64,000 bases of DNA, from positions 124,001 to 188,000 of the forward strand of contig NZ_CP149514.1 of NCBI RefSeq assembly GCF_045291545.1, given 5' to 3'. The DNA comes from Gallaecimonas sp045291545 (GTDB lineage: Bacteria > Pseudomonadota > Gammaproteobacteria > Enterobacterales > Gallaecimonadaceae). Below, piece after piece: positions 52,719 to 61,009 of the stretch. The first letter of the stretch is position 1; the number at the start of each line of letters is the position of its first letter. A model generated the notes under the pieces. It was not told where the DNA came from. It searched no databases and saw only the letters and a program-made list of their open reading frames with translations. The position numbers were made by a program, and so were the translations under genes.

Positions 52719-53674
52719 GAAGGCAACGGGGCGTAGCGCTGATCACGGTGCTGCTGGTGCTGGCCATCATTGTGGTGCTGGCGGCCAATATGGCTAACCG
52801 CCTTGGTATCAACATCCGCCGCACCGGTAACCAGATAGGCGAACATCAGGCGTACTTTTATGCCCTGTCGGGGGAGGCCTATGCCCGCCTGGCACTGCAC
52901 CGGCTGCTGAAAAAAGATGACGGCATCTTGGTGGCCGGTGGCGACTGGAGCAAGGCACAGAAATTCCCGGTGCCGGGCGGCAGTATTGCCGGGCGCATTG
53001 TGGATGGCCGTAACTGTTTTAACCTCAACAGCTTGGCGGGCAACGAACAGGACGTCAAAGCACATAAAGCGCAATTTATTGCCTTGCTGACCCTGCAGGG
53101 CATTGACCGCTACCAAGCTGAGACCATTGCCGCCTCGCTGGCTGACTGGCTGGATGCAGACGACCGCCTGCAAAGCAGCCTGGGCGCAGAAGATGCTGAA
53201 TATCAGGGGCATAAAGTGCCTTATCTGGCTGCCAATGGCCCCATGACTGACAAGTCAGAACTGCGCATGGTCAAAGGCGTCAGCGCCGAGCTATATCAAA
53301 AAATTGCCCCGGATGTCTGCGTCCTGGATAACGCCAGTAACCAGCTGAATATCAACACCTTGCCAGCTAACAAGGCGGCGCTGCTGGCGGCACTGCTGAC
53401 GCCGATGCCGCTGGACAGTGCCGAGGCGGTGCTGGCATCGCGGCCAGCCAAAGGTTATGCCAGCAAAGAGGCCTTCTGGCAGGACCCGGCGGTGAGCAAG
53501 TTACATAATCTGCAAGCGGGTGCACAGGAGAGTATCGTGATCAAGTCCGACCGCTTTTTTGTGCAGCTTGAGGGGCGCTTTCAGGGCCGCCCAGCCTATA
53601 TGGAAAGTGCGCTGAAAAAGAATGATAACAATAACCTGACGGTGCTATGGCGCCGTCTTGGAGGACGACTGTGA
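52715..53674 (+). CDS. gspK: Minor pseudopilin GspK
   Basis: 319 aa from a GTG overlapping the gspJ stop. Leader RRQRG|VALITVLLVLAIIVVLAANMA, with a valine at +1 and no Glu5, as usual for GspK. A large alpha domain is inserted (about 105-205). It caps the tip; its stop overlaps gspL. Confidence 0.94.
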   Translation: MRRQRGVALITVLLVLAIIVVLAANMANRLGINIRRTGNQIGEHQAYFYALSGEAYARLALHRLLKKDDGILVAGGDWSKAQKFPVPGGSIAGRIVDGRNCFNLNSLAGNEQDVKAHKAQFIALLTLQGIDRYQAETIAASLADWLDADDRLQSSLGAEDAEYQGHKVPYLAANGPMTDKSELRMVKGVSAELYQKIAPDVCVLDNASNQLNINTLPANKAALLAALLTPMPLDSAEAVLASRPAKGYASKEAFWQDPAVSKLHNLQAGAQESIVIKSDRFFVQLEGRFQGRPAYMESALKKNDNNNLTVLWRRLGGRL

Positions 53675-54858
53675 GTAACCTTGTGGTGATCCGCCTGCCA
53701 CTGGCACCGGGACAAAAGGTCGCCTGGCTGCACTGGTCGCAAGGCGAACAGGTTGTGCTGGCCAGCGGTGAGTTGGCCGGTGCCGAGGAATTGAATCAGC
53801 TGGCCGGCCTGGATGGCCGCCTACTGGTGCTGGTGCCGGGGCAAAGTGTTTTTACCGGTGCGCTAAAGAAAACCGGTAGTGGCCGGCAATTTCTCAAAGC
53901 CGTACCTTACATGCTCGAAGATGCCCTGGCTGATGATGTCGACAACCTGCACTTTACGCTGCGTGCCGAAGGTGAAGAGGTCTCGGTCATCGCCGTTAGC
54001 CACCAGCTGATGGCGCAGTGGCTGGACTGGCTGGATGACGCCGGTCTGACCCCCTGGAAAATGCTGCCTGACTTTCTTGCCTTGCCCTGGCAGCCCCCGA
54101 GCTGGTCAGCCATGACCCTGGACGGTGAGCTATTGCTGCGTACCGATGAGCGTCGTGGCTTCACGGTAGTGGCCGAACTCAGCGAGGCTATTGTGGCGCC
54201 GCTAGCTGGCGACGATGTGCAACCAGTCGAGGCCTACGGGGATGTGCGGCTGCCGGTCAATTGCACTGTCACCCAACTGGCCGGCGACACGCCGCTGTCA
54301 GTGCTGGCCAAAGGAGCACTCAACAGCAGTACTGATTTGCTGCATGGCCCCTACCAGCGCCAGCAAGGTGGTGAACAACCGCTGCGGCGCTGGTGGCCGG
54401 TGGCAGCGGTAGCCGCCGCCTTACTGGTAGTTGGCCTGGCCGGTAAAGTCACGCAGTTATATCGCCTGCACCAGCAGCAGCAGGTGCTGGTCAGTCAGAT
54501 CCGCAGTGATTATCAGCGGTTATTCCCCGGTGAGCGGTTGGTCAGTGCCGGCGCATTGCGGGCGCAGTTGCGTGGCAAGTTGCGCCGCCTGGGCCATGGC
54601 AGCGGTACGGATGCGCAGTTGCTTAGTATGCTCAACGACCTGGCGGCCGGTTTTGCCAAAGTGGGTAAATTGCACCCGCAGAGTTTGCGCTTTGACGCTA
54701 ATCAGGGCGAGCTGCGGGTACTGGCAACGGCCCCCGACTACGGCAGCTTTGAAGCCATCAAACAGGCTCTGGCGGCGCAATATCAGGTGGAAACCGGCGG
54801 CCAAAGCAGTGTCGACGGTGGTGTCAGTGGCACTTTGACACTAAGGAGTAAGTCATGA
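53671..54858 (+). CDS. gspL: Type II secretion protein GspL
   Basis: 395 aa from the GTG that overlaps the gspK stop and has GGAGG upstream; an earlier in-frame ATG inside gspK is rejected. Actin-like cytoplasmic domain (to about 235) that binds GspE, one membrane helix at about 242-260, and a periplasmic ferredoxin-like domain that pairs with GspM. Confidence 0.93.
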   Translation: MSNLVVIRLPLAPGQKVAWLHWSQGEQVVLASGELAGAEELNQLAGLDGRLLVLVPGQSVFTGALKKTGSGRQFLKAVPYMLEDALADDVDNLHFTLRAEGEEVSVIAVSHQLMAQWLDWLDDAGLTPWKMLPDFLALPWQPPSWSAMTLDGELLLRTDERRGFTVVAELSEAIVAPLAGDDVQPVEAYGDVRLPVNCTVTQLAGDTPLSVLAKGALNSSTDLLHGPYQRQQGGEQPLRRWWPVAAVAAALLVVGLAGKVTQLYRLHQQQQVLVSQIRSDYQRLFPGERLVSAGALRAQLRGKLRRLGHGSGTDAQLLSMLNDLAAGFAKVGKLHPQSLRFDANQGELRVLATAPDYGSFEAIKQALAAQYQVETGGQSSVDGGVSGTLTLRSKS

Positions 54859-55322
54859 TCAAGGCGTATTGGCAGTCACTGTCGGAACGGGATCAGCAGG
54901 TTTTACGCTGGGCTGCACCACTTATCGTGCTGGGGTTGTTGTACTTTGCTCTGTGGCAGCCGCTGAATGGCGCCATTGCCGAGGCTACACAACAGCTCAA
55001 CAGCCGCCAGCAAGATCTGCAATACCTGCGCGAGCAGGGCGGACGGATCCTGGCCAGCCGTCAGGGCAATGACAGCCAGCAACAAGCGAGCCTCACTGAC
55101 AGAGTCACCCGCAGCGCCGGTGCGCTGGGGATCAGCATCAGCCGTTTACAGCCGGGTAAGAACAGTGTCAGCGTCTGGGTAGATGAAGTGGCGTTTGACA
55201 CCTTCACCCAGTGGGTACAGCGCATGGAACAGCAGGGGCTGAAAGTGGCGGTGGCCGATCTAACTACCACCAAAGACAGTGGCAAAATACGGGTTCGCCG
55301 TTTGGAGCTGGTTGGCGCATGA
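54855..55322 (+). CDS. gspM: Type II secretion protein GspM
   Basis: 155 aa. A short cytoplasmic segment (SLSERDQQVLRWA), one helix at about 18-35, a periplasmic coiled coil (TQQLNSRQQDLQYLREQG) and a ferredoxin-like domain. Partner of GspL. ATGA overlaps at both ends. Confidence 0.93.
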   Translation: MIKAYWQSLSERDQQVLRWAAPLIVLGLLYFALWQPLNGAIAEATQQLNSRQQDLQYLREQGGRILASRQGNDSQQQASLTDRVTRSAGALGISISRLQPGKNSVSVWVDEVAFDTFTQWVQRMEQQGLKVAVADLTTTKDSGKIRVRRLELVGA

Positions 55323-56065
55323 AGAACCGGATTGGCTGGACTTTGGCGGCCCTGGGGCTCTTTATCGTGGCTTTGCTGTGGCAATTTCCGGCGGCAGTCA
55401 TCACCAGCCGCTTGTCATTGCCAAAAGGCATGCAATTAGGGGAGGTGCAGGGCTCTGTCTGGCAGGGCCAGGCGGCTACCCTGAGCATCAATGGCCTGCG
55501 CTTTGAGCAGCTGTACTGGCAGTTTCAGCCGCTGGCCTTATTGCACGGCAAGCTGGCGGTGATCTTACACACCCGCCCCGGCAGCAGCAGCTTGCAGGGC
55601 ACATTTGCCAGTAGTTTTGGTGGCCAGCTCAGTGCCAGCAACCTGACCCTGCGGCTGCCGGTGGCACCACTGCTGGCGGGGGTGCGTTTACCGGTACCGA
55701 GTGATATTGGCGGTGAAGCCTTGCTGGCGGTTAGCCAGTTCACTGTCGGCCAGCCGCTGTGTCAGGCACTTAACGGCAAAGCGCAGTGGTTACAGGCCAG
55801 TGTCTCCAACCGTTACGGTGGTTTTAATTTGGGCCGTATCGAGGCGGATTTGGGGTGCGACAAGGGCGCTGTGGATCTGGCCATCCATGATGACGGTGCC
55901 CTGGGGTTACAGTTGGAAGCCCGCTTCGATGGCCGCCACTATCAGGTACGCGGCTTTGCCCAACCGGCGGCCAGCCAGCCGCAAGCCATCAAGGATGCCC
56001 TGGCACTGTTCGGCAAGGTAAACCCTAATGGTCAAATTGCCATTGAACAGCAAGGCAACCTGTAA
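55319..56065 (+). CDS. gspN: Type II secretion protein GspN
   Basis: 248 aa. One N-terminal helix (about 7-26) and a beta-rich periplasmic domain (LPKGMQLGEVQGSVWQGQAA is typical of GspN). Not essential in all systems; role not well defined. The ATG overlapping the gspM stop is chosen over an in-frame start inside gspM. Last gene of the operon. Confidence 0.9.
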   Translation: MKNRIGWTLAALGLFIVALLWQFPAAVITSRLSLPKGMQLGEVQGSVWQGQAATLSINGLRFEQLYWQFQPLALLHGKLAVILHTRPGSSSLQGTFASSFGGQLSASNLTLRLPVAPLLAGVRLPVPSDIGGEALLAVSQFTVGQPLCQALNGKAQWLQASVSNRYGGFNLGRIEADLGCDKGAVDLAIHDDGALGLQLEARFDGRHYQVRGFAQPAASQPQAIKDALALFGKVNPNGQIAIEQQGNL

Positions 56066-56111
56066 CCGCAGCCGCGCTTATCGCTGCTGATGTGGGCAGC
56101 GGCACTGCAAA

Positions 56112-56137
56112 CGGCCACCTAGCGTGGCTGTTTTTTT
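56112..56137. terminator. Terminator at the end of the gsp operon
   Basis: Stem CGGCCAC/GTGGCTG (one wobble pair) with loop CTAGC and seven T residues on the plus strand. It overlaps the yrfG stop codon. Confidence 0.75.
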
Positions 56138-56805
56138 ATGTCGCTAAGCAGGGTGCGAAAATCGCTGGTGGCGGCAAAACCGTCGAAGTGCTTGTGCGGG
56201 CGCTGGGAATCCGGGTTCATTACCCCCAGTAGGTGGCCGATGCCAAAGCGCTGCGCGGCTTCCAGAATGGGCTGGGAATCGTCGACAAAAAGCGTGCGTT
56301 CAGGATTAAAAGCCAGGGTCTGCTGCACCCCTTGCCACAGTTGCTGAGACTCTTTGGAAACGCCGTATTCGTGGGTCGATATTAACCGGTCCAGATGCTG
56401 ATCGAGGGCGGTGCGCTCAATTTTCAGTGACAGGCTTTTCGGGTGGGCATTGGTCAGCAGTACGACCTGGCGGCCACTTTGGCGCAAAGCATCCAAAAAG
56501 GGCAGGGTGTCGTCACGCAGGCTGATCAGATGCTGTATTTCCCGGCTGGCTGTGTCGATATCAATCTTGAGCCGCTCACTCCAGTAGTCATAGCAATACC
56601 AGTTCAGGGTGCCGAATACGGCGGCGTATTCCTGTTCAATGCGTTCACGGGCCGCGGCCAGGCTGATGTGGTCTTGCTCGGCCAGCAGCATCGGTACCCG
56701 CTCCAGCCAGAAGTGATTGTCAAAGTGCAAATCCAGCAGCGTACCGTCCATATCCAGCAATACGGTGTCAATGGCGTGCCAATCTAAATGGTGAGGGTCA
56801 AGCAT
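56119..56805 (-). CDS. yrfG: HAD-family GMP/IMP nucleotidase YrfG
   Basis: 228 aa (E. coli 222). It dephosphorylates purine mononucleotides. HAD motif I LLDMDGTLLD with D18 and D20; motif II VVLLTNAHP; motif III lysine in HEYGVSKES; motif IV FVDDSQPIL. The frame continues upstream through the nudE start, but those codons are antisense to nudE. Divergent from nudE, as in E. coli, where igaA lies between. Confidence 0.93.
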   Translation of the reverse strand: MLDPHHLDWHAIDTVLLDMDGTLLDLHFDNHFWLERVPMLLAEQDHISLAAARERIEQEYAAVFGTLNWYCYDYWSERLKIDIDTASREIQHLISLRDDTLPFLDALRQSGRQVVLLTNAHPKSLSLKIERTALDQHLDRLISTHEYGVSKESQQLWQGVQQTLAFNPERTLFVDDSQPILEAAQRFGIGHLLGVMNPDSQRPHKHFDGFAATSDFRTLLSDIKKQPR

Positions 56806-56865
56806 CTGGTAACTGTCTCTGTGTTTCGGTGTAATGGGGGAACATTCTAAGCCAGCGGTAACACC

Positions 56866-57429
56866 ATGACGAAATCGGCCAAGCTGCCTGAAGTACTGGA
56901 CGCACGCATTGTCGCAGAAAGTCGGCTGTTCCGGGTTGAGCAGCTGCACCTGCGCTTCAGTAACGGCAATGAACGTATTTATGAGCGAATGAAAGGCACC
57001 GGCCGCGGCGCTGTAATGGTGGTGCCATTGCTCAATGACGACACCCTGCTGCTGGCCCGCGAGTATGCCGCAGGCCTGCACGAGTACAGCCTGGGGTTTC
57101 CCAAGGGGCTGATTGACCCCGGTGAAGACGCCATTGATGCCGCCAACCGCGAGCTGCAAGAAGAGATTGGCTACGGTGCCCGAGACTGGACAGTACTGCG
57201 TGATGTGGCCATGGCGCCGGGCTATTTTGCCGCCAGTATGACCCTGCTTATTGCCCGCGATCTCTACCCTTCGCGCCTGGAAGGTGACGAACCCGAGCCT
57301 ATCGAGGTGGTGCCTTGGCCGCTGGCAAAGCTCGATGAGCTACGCTATCACCAGGACTTTGCGGAAGCCCGCAGCCTGACGGCCCTGCTGCTGGCCCGCG
57401 ATTACTTCCAAGAACAGGCCCTATTATGA
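56866..57429 (+). CDS. nudE: ADP-compound Nudix hydrolase NudE
   Basis: 187 aa. Hydrolyses ADP-ribose, Ap3A and NADH. The Nudix box is complete: G81 xxxxx E87 xxxxxxx R95-E96-L-Q-E99-E100-I-G102. Overlaps cysQ by four bases (ATGA), so the two are co-translated. Confidence 0.95.
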   Translation: MTKSAKLPEVLDARIVAESRLFRVEQLHLRFSNGNERIYERMKGTGRGAVMVVPLLNDDTLLLAREYAAGLHEYSLGFPKGLIDPGEDAIDAANRELQEEIGYGARDWTVLRDVAMAPGYFAASMTLLIARDLYPSRLEGDEPEPIEVVPWPLAKLDELRYHQDFAEARSLTALLLARDYFQEQALL

Positions 57430-58199
57430 ATCCAGCCTCTGTTAGTGATGACGTCATTGCTCTAGCCCGGCAGGCCGGTGCTGCCATTTTGCCGTGGTTT
57501 CGTTCCAGTGAACTGGTCACTGAGCATAAAGCCGACGACAGCCCGGTTACCAATGCCGATCTGGCCGCCAATCAGGTGCTTGTCGAGGGCCTGGCGGCGC
57601 TGACACCCGAGCTGCCCATTTTGTCAGAAGAGTCTGGCCATAAACCCTTTGCGGAGCGGGCCAGTTGGCCGGCCTATTGGCTGGTTGACCCTTTGGATGG
57701 CACCCGTGAGTTTGTTGGCGGCTCGCCGGATTTTGCCGTCAATGTGGCACTGGTGGTGAATAACGAACCGGTGCTGGGGGTGATCTTTGCTCCGGTATCG
57801 GGTGATTTGTATCTGGGTATCAAGGGGGCTGGTGCTTTTAAAAATGGCCATCCCATTCACACCCGGGCGGCGCCGACGCCGCCACTACTGGCTGTATCGC
57901 GGCACCAGAGCCGGGCATTACTGGAAGCTCACCTCAAAGATGACCTGCACTATCAGGCGGTGCCGTTTGGTTCAGCCAGCCTGAAATCCTGCATGGTGGC
58001 CGAAGGCCAGGCTGACGCTTATGTTCGCCTGGGGCCAACCGGTGAGTGGGATACCGCTGCCAGTTGGGCGGTGGTCAGTGAAGCCGGTGGTAGCATTCTT
58101 GACCTTAATGGCCAGCCGCTAACCTTTAATCGCAATGAGTCACTGGAAAATCCCAACTATGTGGTGTTGGGGCAGTTGCCGGTCAGTGCGCTTTTTTAA
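57426..58199 (+). CDS. cysQ: 3'(2'),5'-bisphosphate nucleotidase CysQ
   Basis: 257 aa inositol-monophosphatase-fold enzyme that removes the 3'-phosphate of PAP formed in sulfate assimilation. Metal-binding residues in SEES (67-70), DPLDGT (88-93) and WDTAA near the C-terminus. Lithium-sensitive class by motif. Confidence 0.95.
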   Translation: MNPASVSDDVIALARQAGAAILPWFRSSELVTEHKADDSPVTNADLAANQVLVEGLAALTPELPILSEESGHKPFAERASWPAYWLVDPLDGTREFVGGSPDFAVNVALVVNNEPVLGVIFAPVSGDLYLGIKGAGAFKNGHPIHTRAAPTPPLLAVSRHQSRALLEAHLKDDLHYQAVPFGSASLKSCMVAEGQADAYVRLGPTGEWDTAASWAVVSEAGGSILDLNGQPLTFNRNESLENPNYVVLGQLPVSALF

Positions 58200-58208
58200 G
58201 AGGTGTGG

Positions 58209-58523
58209 ATGATTCGCCTATTGATTGCGTTAGTGCTGGTGGCGGCTTTGTTGCTGCTATTCAGGCAGTTGCTACAGAATCCGTCACCGGTAGCCCCGGA
58301 AGCCGCGTCGGTGCCAGCCAGCGAGCATGTGAAGGCCGAGATCAACGCTGACCTGCTGCAGGCTCAGTGCATCAATGCCATTGCCTTGCGTTACAGCACC
58401 AGTGATGGTTACCGGGTTAAGCAAGTGCGTAGTGGTCTTTATCAAGTGACCAGTGCTGGCCACACCATCACGTTACGGTGTCAGATGGCAAAGGATGGCC
58501 AGGTGTCACTGCAAGAGCCGTGA
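58209..58523 (+). CDS. Small membrane-anchored hypothetical protein
   Basis: 104 aa from the ATG with GAGGTG upstream; a GTG two codons earlier is less likely. One N-terminal helix (about 2-19) with a periplasmic tail holding two cysteines (AQCINAI, LRCQMAK). Unrecognised. Nine bases after cysQ, so probably the last gene of nudE-cysQ. Confidence 0.65.
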   Translation: MIRLLIALVLVAALLLLFRQLLQNPSPVAPEAASVPASEHVKAEINADLLQAQCINAIALRYSTSDGYRVKQVRSGLYQVTSAGHTITLRCQMAKDGQVSLQEP

Positions 58524-58741
58524 GGTAACTGTGAGCACAGTCACAAAGATTACAAGAGGACAAAAAATAGCCTAGTGTAAATTTCCTTTGTTATCAGTAT
58601 GTTGTGTTTGTTTGCCTGCTTAACGGCCTGAACCCCCCTGTTACCCTGCTGCTCCCTGCATTAACCTTGGATAAATCAACAGGCCAAAGCCGCTTTTTAG
58701 CGCCTGTGTATCAATGATTTAGCGCGCTTTGGGGTTGAGTG

Positions 58742-58757
58742 TTGTTGTTAACAACAA
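58742..58757. promoter_or_regulatory. Perfect 16-base palindrome
   Basis: TTGTTGTTAACAACAA, just beyond the stop of the GNAT gene. Either an operator or part of a transcription end; no T tail is seen on the minus strand. The 200 bases to its left hold no gene. Confidence 0.35.
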
Positions 58758-58759
58758 GG

Positions 58760-59248
58760 TCAGGGACGCCATGTCATCGGCACGTAAAGTGCGTTCCCCC
58801 CTGCTTGTTCCTCAAAACCCAACCGTTGATACCAGCGCTGAACATGGCCGCCGGGTTGTACGTGCAGGCTTACCGTTAGCTGCTGTTGCCGGGCTTCGGC
58901 CAGCAAAGCCAGCAGCAAGGCCTGGCCAATACCCTGGCGCTGCCAGGCCGGCAGCAAAGCAATGTCGACCAGGTGCAGGCCGGTGCTGTTACGGGCGCTC
59001 AGGTAACGGCCGATGGGTTCTCCCGCGGCGGTGATCAAGCGAAACCGTTCAGTGTTGTAGGCCGAAAAGTAATGCTGATATTGCGCGACAAATTGGCTGT
59101 GTAAAAACTGCTGCTTCTGTTGCTCATTAAAGGGAAAGGCGGCCAGTTCCTGCTGGCGGCCAGCGGCAAAGAGGATGGCCATGAAGGCATTGTCGTCAGG
59201 GGTAATGGCGCGCAGCGTAACGCCTGCAGGCAGTGTAGGTATAAACAT
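58760..59248 (-). CDS. GNAT-family N-acetyltransferase
   Basis: 162 aa from ATG (MFIPTLPAGVTLRAITPDD); upstream in-frame codons are antisense to the first collar gene and excluded. Acetyl-CoA pyrophosphate loop QRQGIG with LLLALLAEARQ following, and a final WYQRLGFEE. Substrate unknown. It stands divergent to three collar-domain genes with under 60 bases between starts, which suggests shared control. Confidence 0.88.
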   Translation of the reverse strand: MFIPTLPAGVTLRAITPDDNAFMAILFAAGRQQELAAFPFNEQQKQQFLHSQFVAQYQHYFSAYNTERFRLITAAGEPIGRYLSARNSTGLHLVDIALLPAWQRQGIGQALLLALLAEARQQQLTVSLHVQPGGHVQRWYQRLGFEEQAGGNALYVPMTWRP

Positions 59249-59306
59249 GGTCTGGTTCCTGTCCTTGGCAGAAGCGCAGACTAACACGGGATGAAAAGGA
59301 ATCACC

Positions 59307-59819
59307 ATGGAACCGTATCTCGGTGAAATTCGCATGTTCGGTGGCAACTTTGCGCCAGCAGGCTGGGCCTTTTGTAACGGCCAGATAGTGGCAATCAGCC
59401 AGTACGAGTCACTCTTTGCCCTGATTGGCACCACCTACGGCGGCAACGGCCAGACCACCTTCGCCCTGCCTGACCTGCGTGGCCGCCTGCCGCTGCACAT
59501 GGGCATCTCCACCACTGGCAGCCACTATGTATTGGGCGAACAGGCCGGCGCCGAGGCAGTCACCCTGCTCTCGACCCAACTGCCCCAGCACAGCCACCAG
59601 GCCCCGGCGGCCACCAGCGGCGGTGTAGATAGCCCCACCAACGCCTTCTGGGCGCCGCCCAGCGCGGGCACGGCCTACTCCAAGTCGACCCCCAGCACCA
59701 CCATGGCGCCCCAGGCCCTGTCCCTGGCCGGCGGCAGCCAGCCCCACGAGAACATGATGCCGACTAAGGCGTTGAGCTTCATCATCGCCCTTTTCGGCAT
59801 CTACCCGTCACCTAATTGA
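59307..59819 (+). CDS. Phage tail collar-domain protein, MdpB-like, paralogue 1
   Basis: 170 aa. The N-terminal collar motif (YLGEIRMFGGNFAPAGWAFCNGQ, about 4-26), then TTYGGNGQTTFALPDLRGR (47-65) and a C-terminal SLAGGSQPHENMMP. Belongs to the microcystin-dependent-protein/tail-collar family found in bacteria outside phages. No signal peptide. No phage structural genes adjoin. First of three tandem paralogues. Confidence 0.88.
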   Translation: MEPYLGEIRMFGGNFAPAGWAFCNGQIVAISQYESLFALIGTTYGGNGQTTFALPDLRGRLPLHMGISTTGSHYVLGEQAGAEAVTLLSTQLPQHSHQAPAATSGGVDSPTNAFWAPPSAGTAYSKSTPSTTMAPQALSLAGGSQPHENMMPTKALSFIIALFGIYPSPN

Positions 59820-59831
59820 GGAGGATCTGTC

Positions 59832-60332
59832 ATGGCTGAACCCTTTATCGGCGAGATCCGTGTTTTCGCTTCCAGTGTGGTCCCCAAAGGCTGGGCGGCC
59901 TGCAACGGCCAGTTGCTGCCCCTGAACCAGAACCAGGCCCTTTATGCCATTCTCGGCACCACCTACGGCGGCAACGGCACCACCAACTTCGCCTTGCCCA
60001 ACCTCCAAGGGCGGGCACCTGTGCATGTCGGCAATGGCGTCTCCCTGGGCGAAAGCGCCGGCCAGGAAACCCATATCTTGACGGTTCCGGAGATGCCTGC
60101 CCACAACCACCAGGTGGTGGCGGACTCGGCTGAGGGCACCAGCGCCTCTCCGGACAACGGTTACTGGGCGGTCAACGCCCAAGTCAGCCCCTATGCGGCC
60201 CAGGCTACTACCACCCTGGCGGCCAATGCCATCGCCAGTGCCGGCGGCAGCCAGGCCCACAACAACATGCAGCCCTTCCTGGTGGCCAATTTCTGTATCG
60301 CCGTCCAGGGCATTTTCCCGAGTCGCAGCTGA
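59832..60332 (+). CDS. Phage tail collar-domain protein, MdpB-like, paralogue 2
   Basis: 166 aa. Same plan as paralogue 1: FIGEIRVFASSVVPKGWAAC, TTYGGNGTTNFALPNLQGR, then a divergent middle with HNHQ and a C-terminal ASAGGSQAHNNMQP. Starts 12 bases after the first gene with GAGGAT upstream. The middle third (about 90-140) varies most and may form the exposed head. Confidence 0.88.
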   Translation: MAEPFIGEIRVFASSVVPKGWAACNGQLLPLNQNQALYAILGTTYGGNGTTNFALPNLQGRAPVHVGNGVSLGESAGQETHILTVPEMPAHNHQVVADSAEGTSASPDNGYWAVNAQVSPYAAQATTTLAANAIASAGGSQAHNNMQPFLVANFCIAVQGIFPSRS

Positions 60333-60343
60333 GGAGCGCACAA

Positions 60344-60874
60344 ATGGATTCCTATATCGGTGAGATCCGCATCTTCGCGGGTAACTTCGCGCCCAGAGAC
60401 TGGGCCCTCTGTGATGGCCAGTTGCTGCCTATTTCGCAAAACACGGCGCTCTTTTCGCTGCTCGGCACCACCTACGGCGGTAACGGCACCAGCAACTTCG
60501 CCCTGCCGGATCTGCGCGGCCAGGCGCCTATGCACTGGGGCAACGGGCCAGGCCTGACCCCAAGGGTGCTGGGGGAGCGGGCCGGCACCGAAACCGTTAC
60601 CCTGATTGAATCCGAGATGCCCGGCCACAACCATCTGGCCCATGCCGTCAATGCCCCGGGGACCGAATCCAGCCCAGAAGCGGCCTATTGGGCCCAGAGC
60701 GCCCTTGGCCGCCAACCGCCGGGGCTGTATGGCGGCGGCACCGACAAGACGACCATGTCGCCCCAGGCCCTGGGCGTGACGGGTGGTGGCCAGCCCCATA
60801 ACAATATGCAGCCTTATCAGGCGCTGAATTTCATCATTTGCCTGCAAGGTGGGGAATACCCCCCAAGGCCGTGA
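60344..60874 (+). CDS. Phage tail collar-domain protein, MdpB-like, paralogue 3
   Basis: 176 aa. YIGEIRIFAGNFAPRDWALC, TTYGGNGTSNFALPDLRGQ, GHNHLAHA and C-terminal VTGGGQPHNNMQP. Good ribosome site (GAGGAG). The cysteine in the (F/A/L)C(N/D)GQ motif is conserved in all three. Followed by a terminator. Confidence 0.88.
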   Translation: MDSYIGEIRIFAGNFAPRDWALCDGQLLPISQNTALFSLLGTTYGGNGTSNFALPDLRGQAPMHWGNGPGLTPRVLGERAGTETVTLIESEMPGHNHLAHAVNAPGTESSPEAAYWAQSALGRQPPGLYGGGTDKTTMSPQALGVTGGGQPHNNMQPYQALNFIICLQGGEYPPRP

Positions 60875-60913
60875 TGGTGTGCCACACAGGCCGCTTGCGG
60901 CCGGCGATAAACA

Positions 60914-60938
60914 GCTGCCCCGGTTGGGGCGGCTTTTT
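60914..60938 (+). terminator. Intrinsic terminator after the collar genes
   Basis: Stem GCTGCCCC/GGGGCGGC (one T-G wobble) with loop GGTT and five T residues. The long exported gene that follows therefore needs its own promoter or read-through. Confidence 0.82.
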
Positions 60939-61009
60939 GCCGTTCAGGACGAACGGTCATTAACCGCCGGGATTGTGTCCGGTATTGATAAGTAAAAGAG
61001 GATAGCGCC

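Noticed and set aside
56806..57159. N-terminal extension of the yrfG frame across the nudE start
   Set aside because: Those codons are antisense to the Nudix domain of nudE, and the YrfG family starts at MLDPHHLDW-type sequence.
59249..59434. N-terminal extension of the GNAT frame into the first collar gene
   Set aside because: Antisense to the conserved collar motif; the ATG at 59248 gives a normal GNAT length.
59307..60874. Collar genes as part of a prophage
   Set aside because: No capsid, terminase, tail tube, integrase or lysis gene is present on either side within the window.
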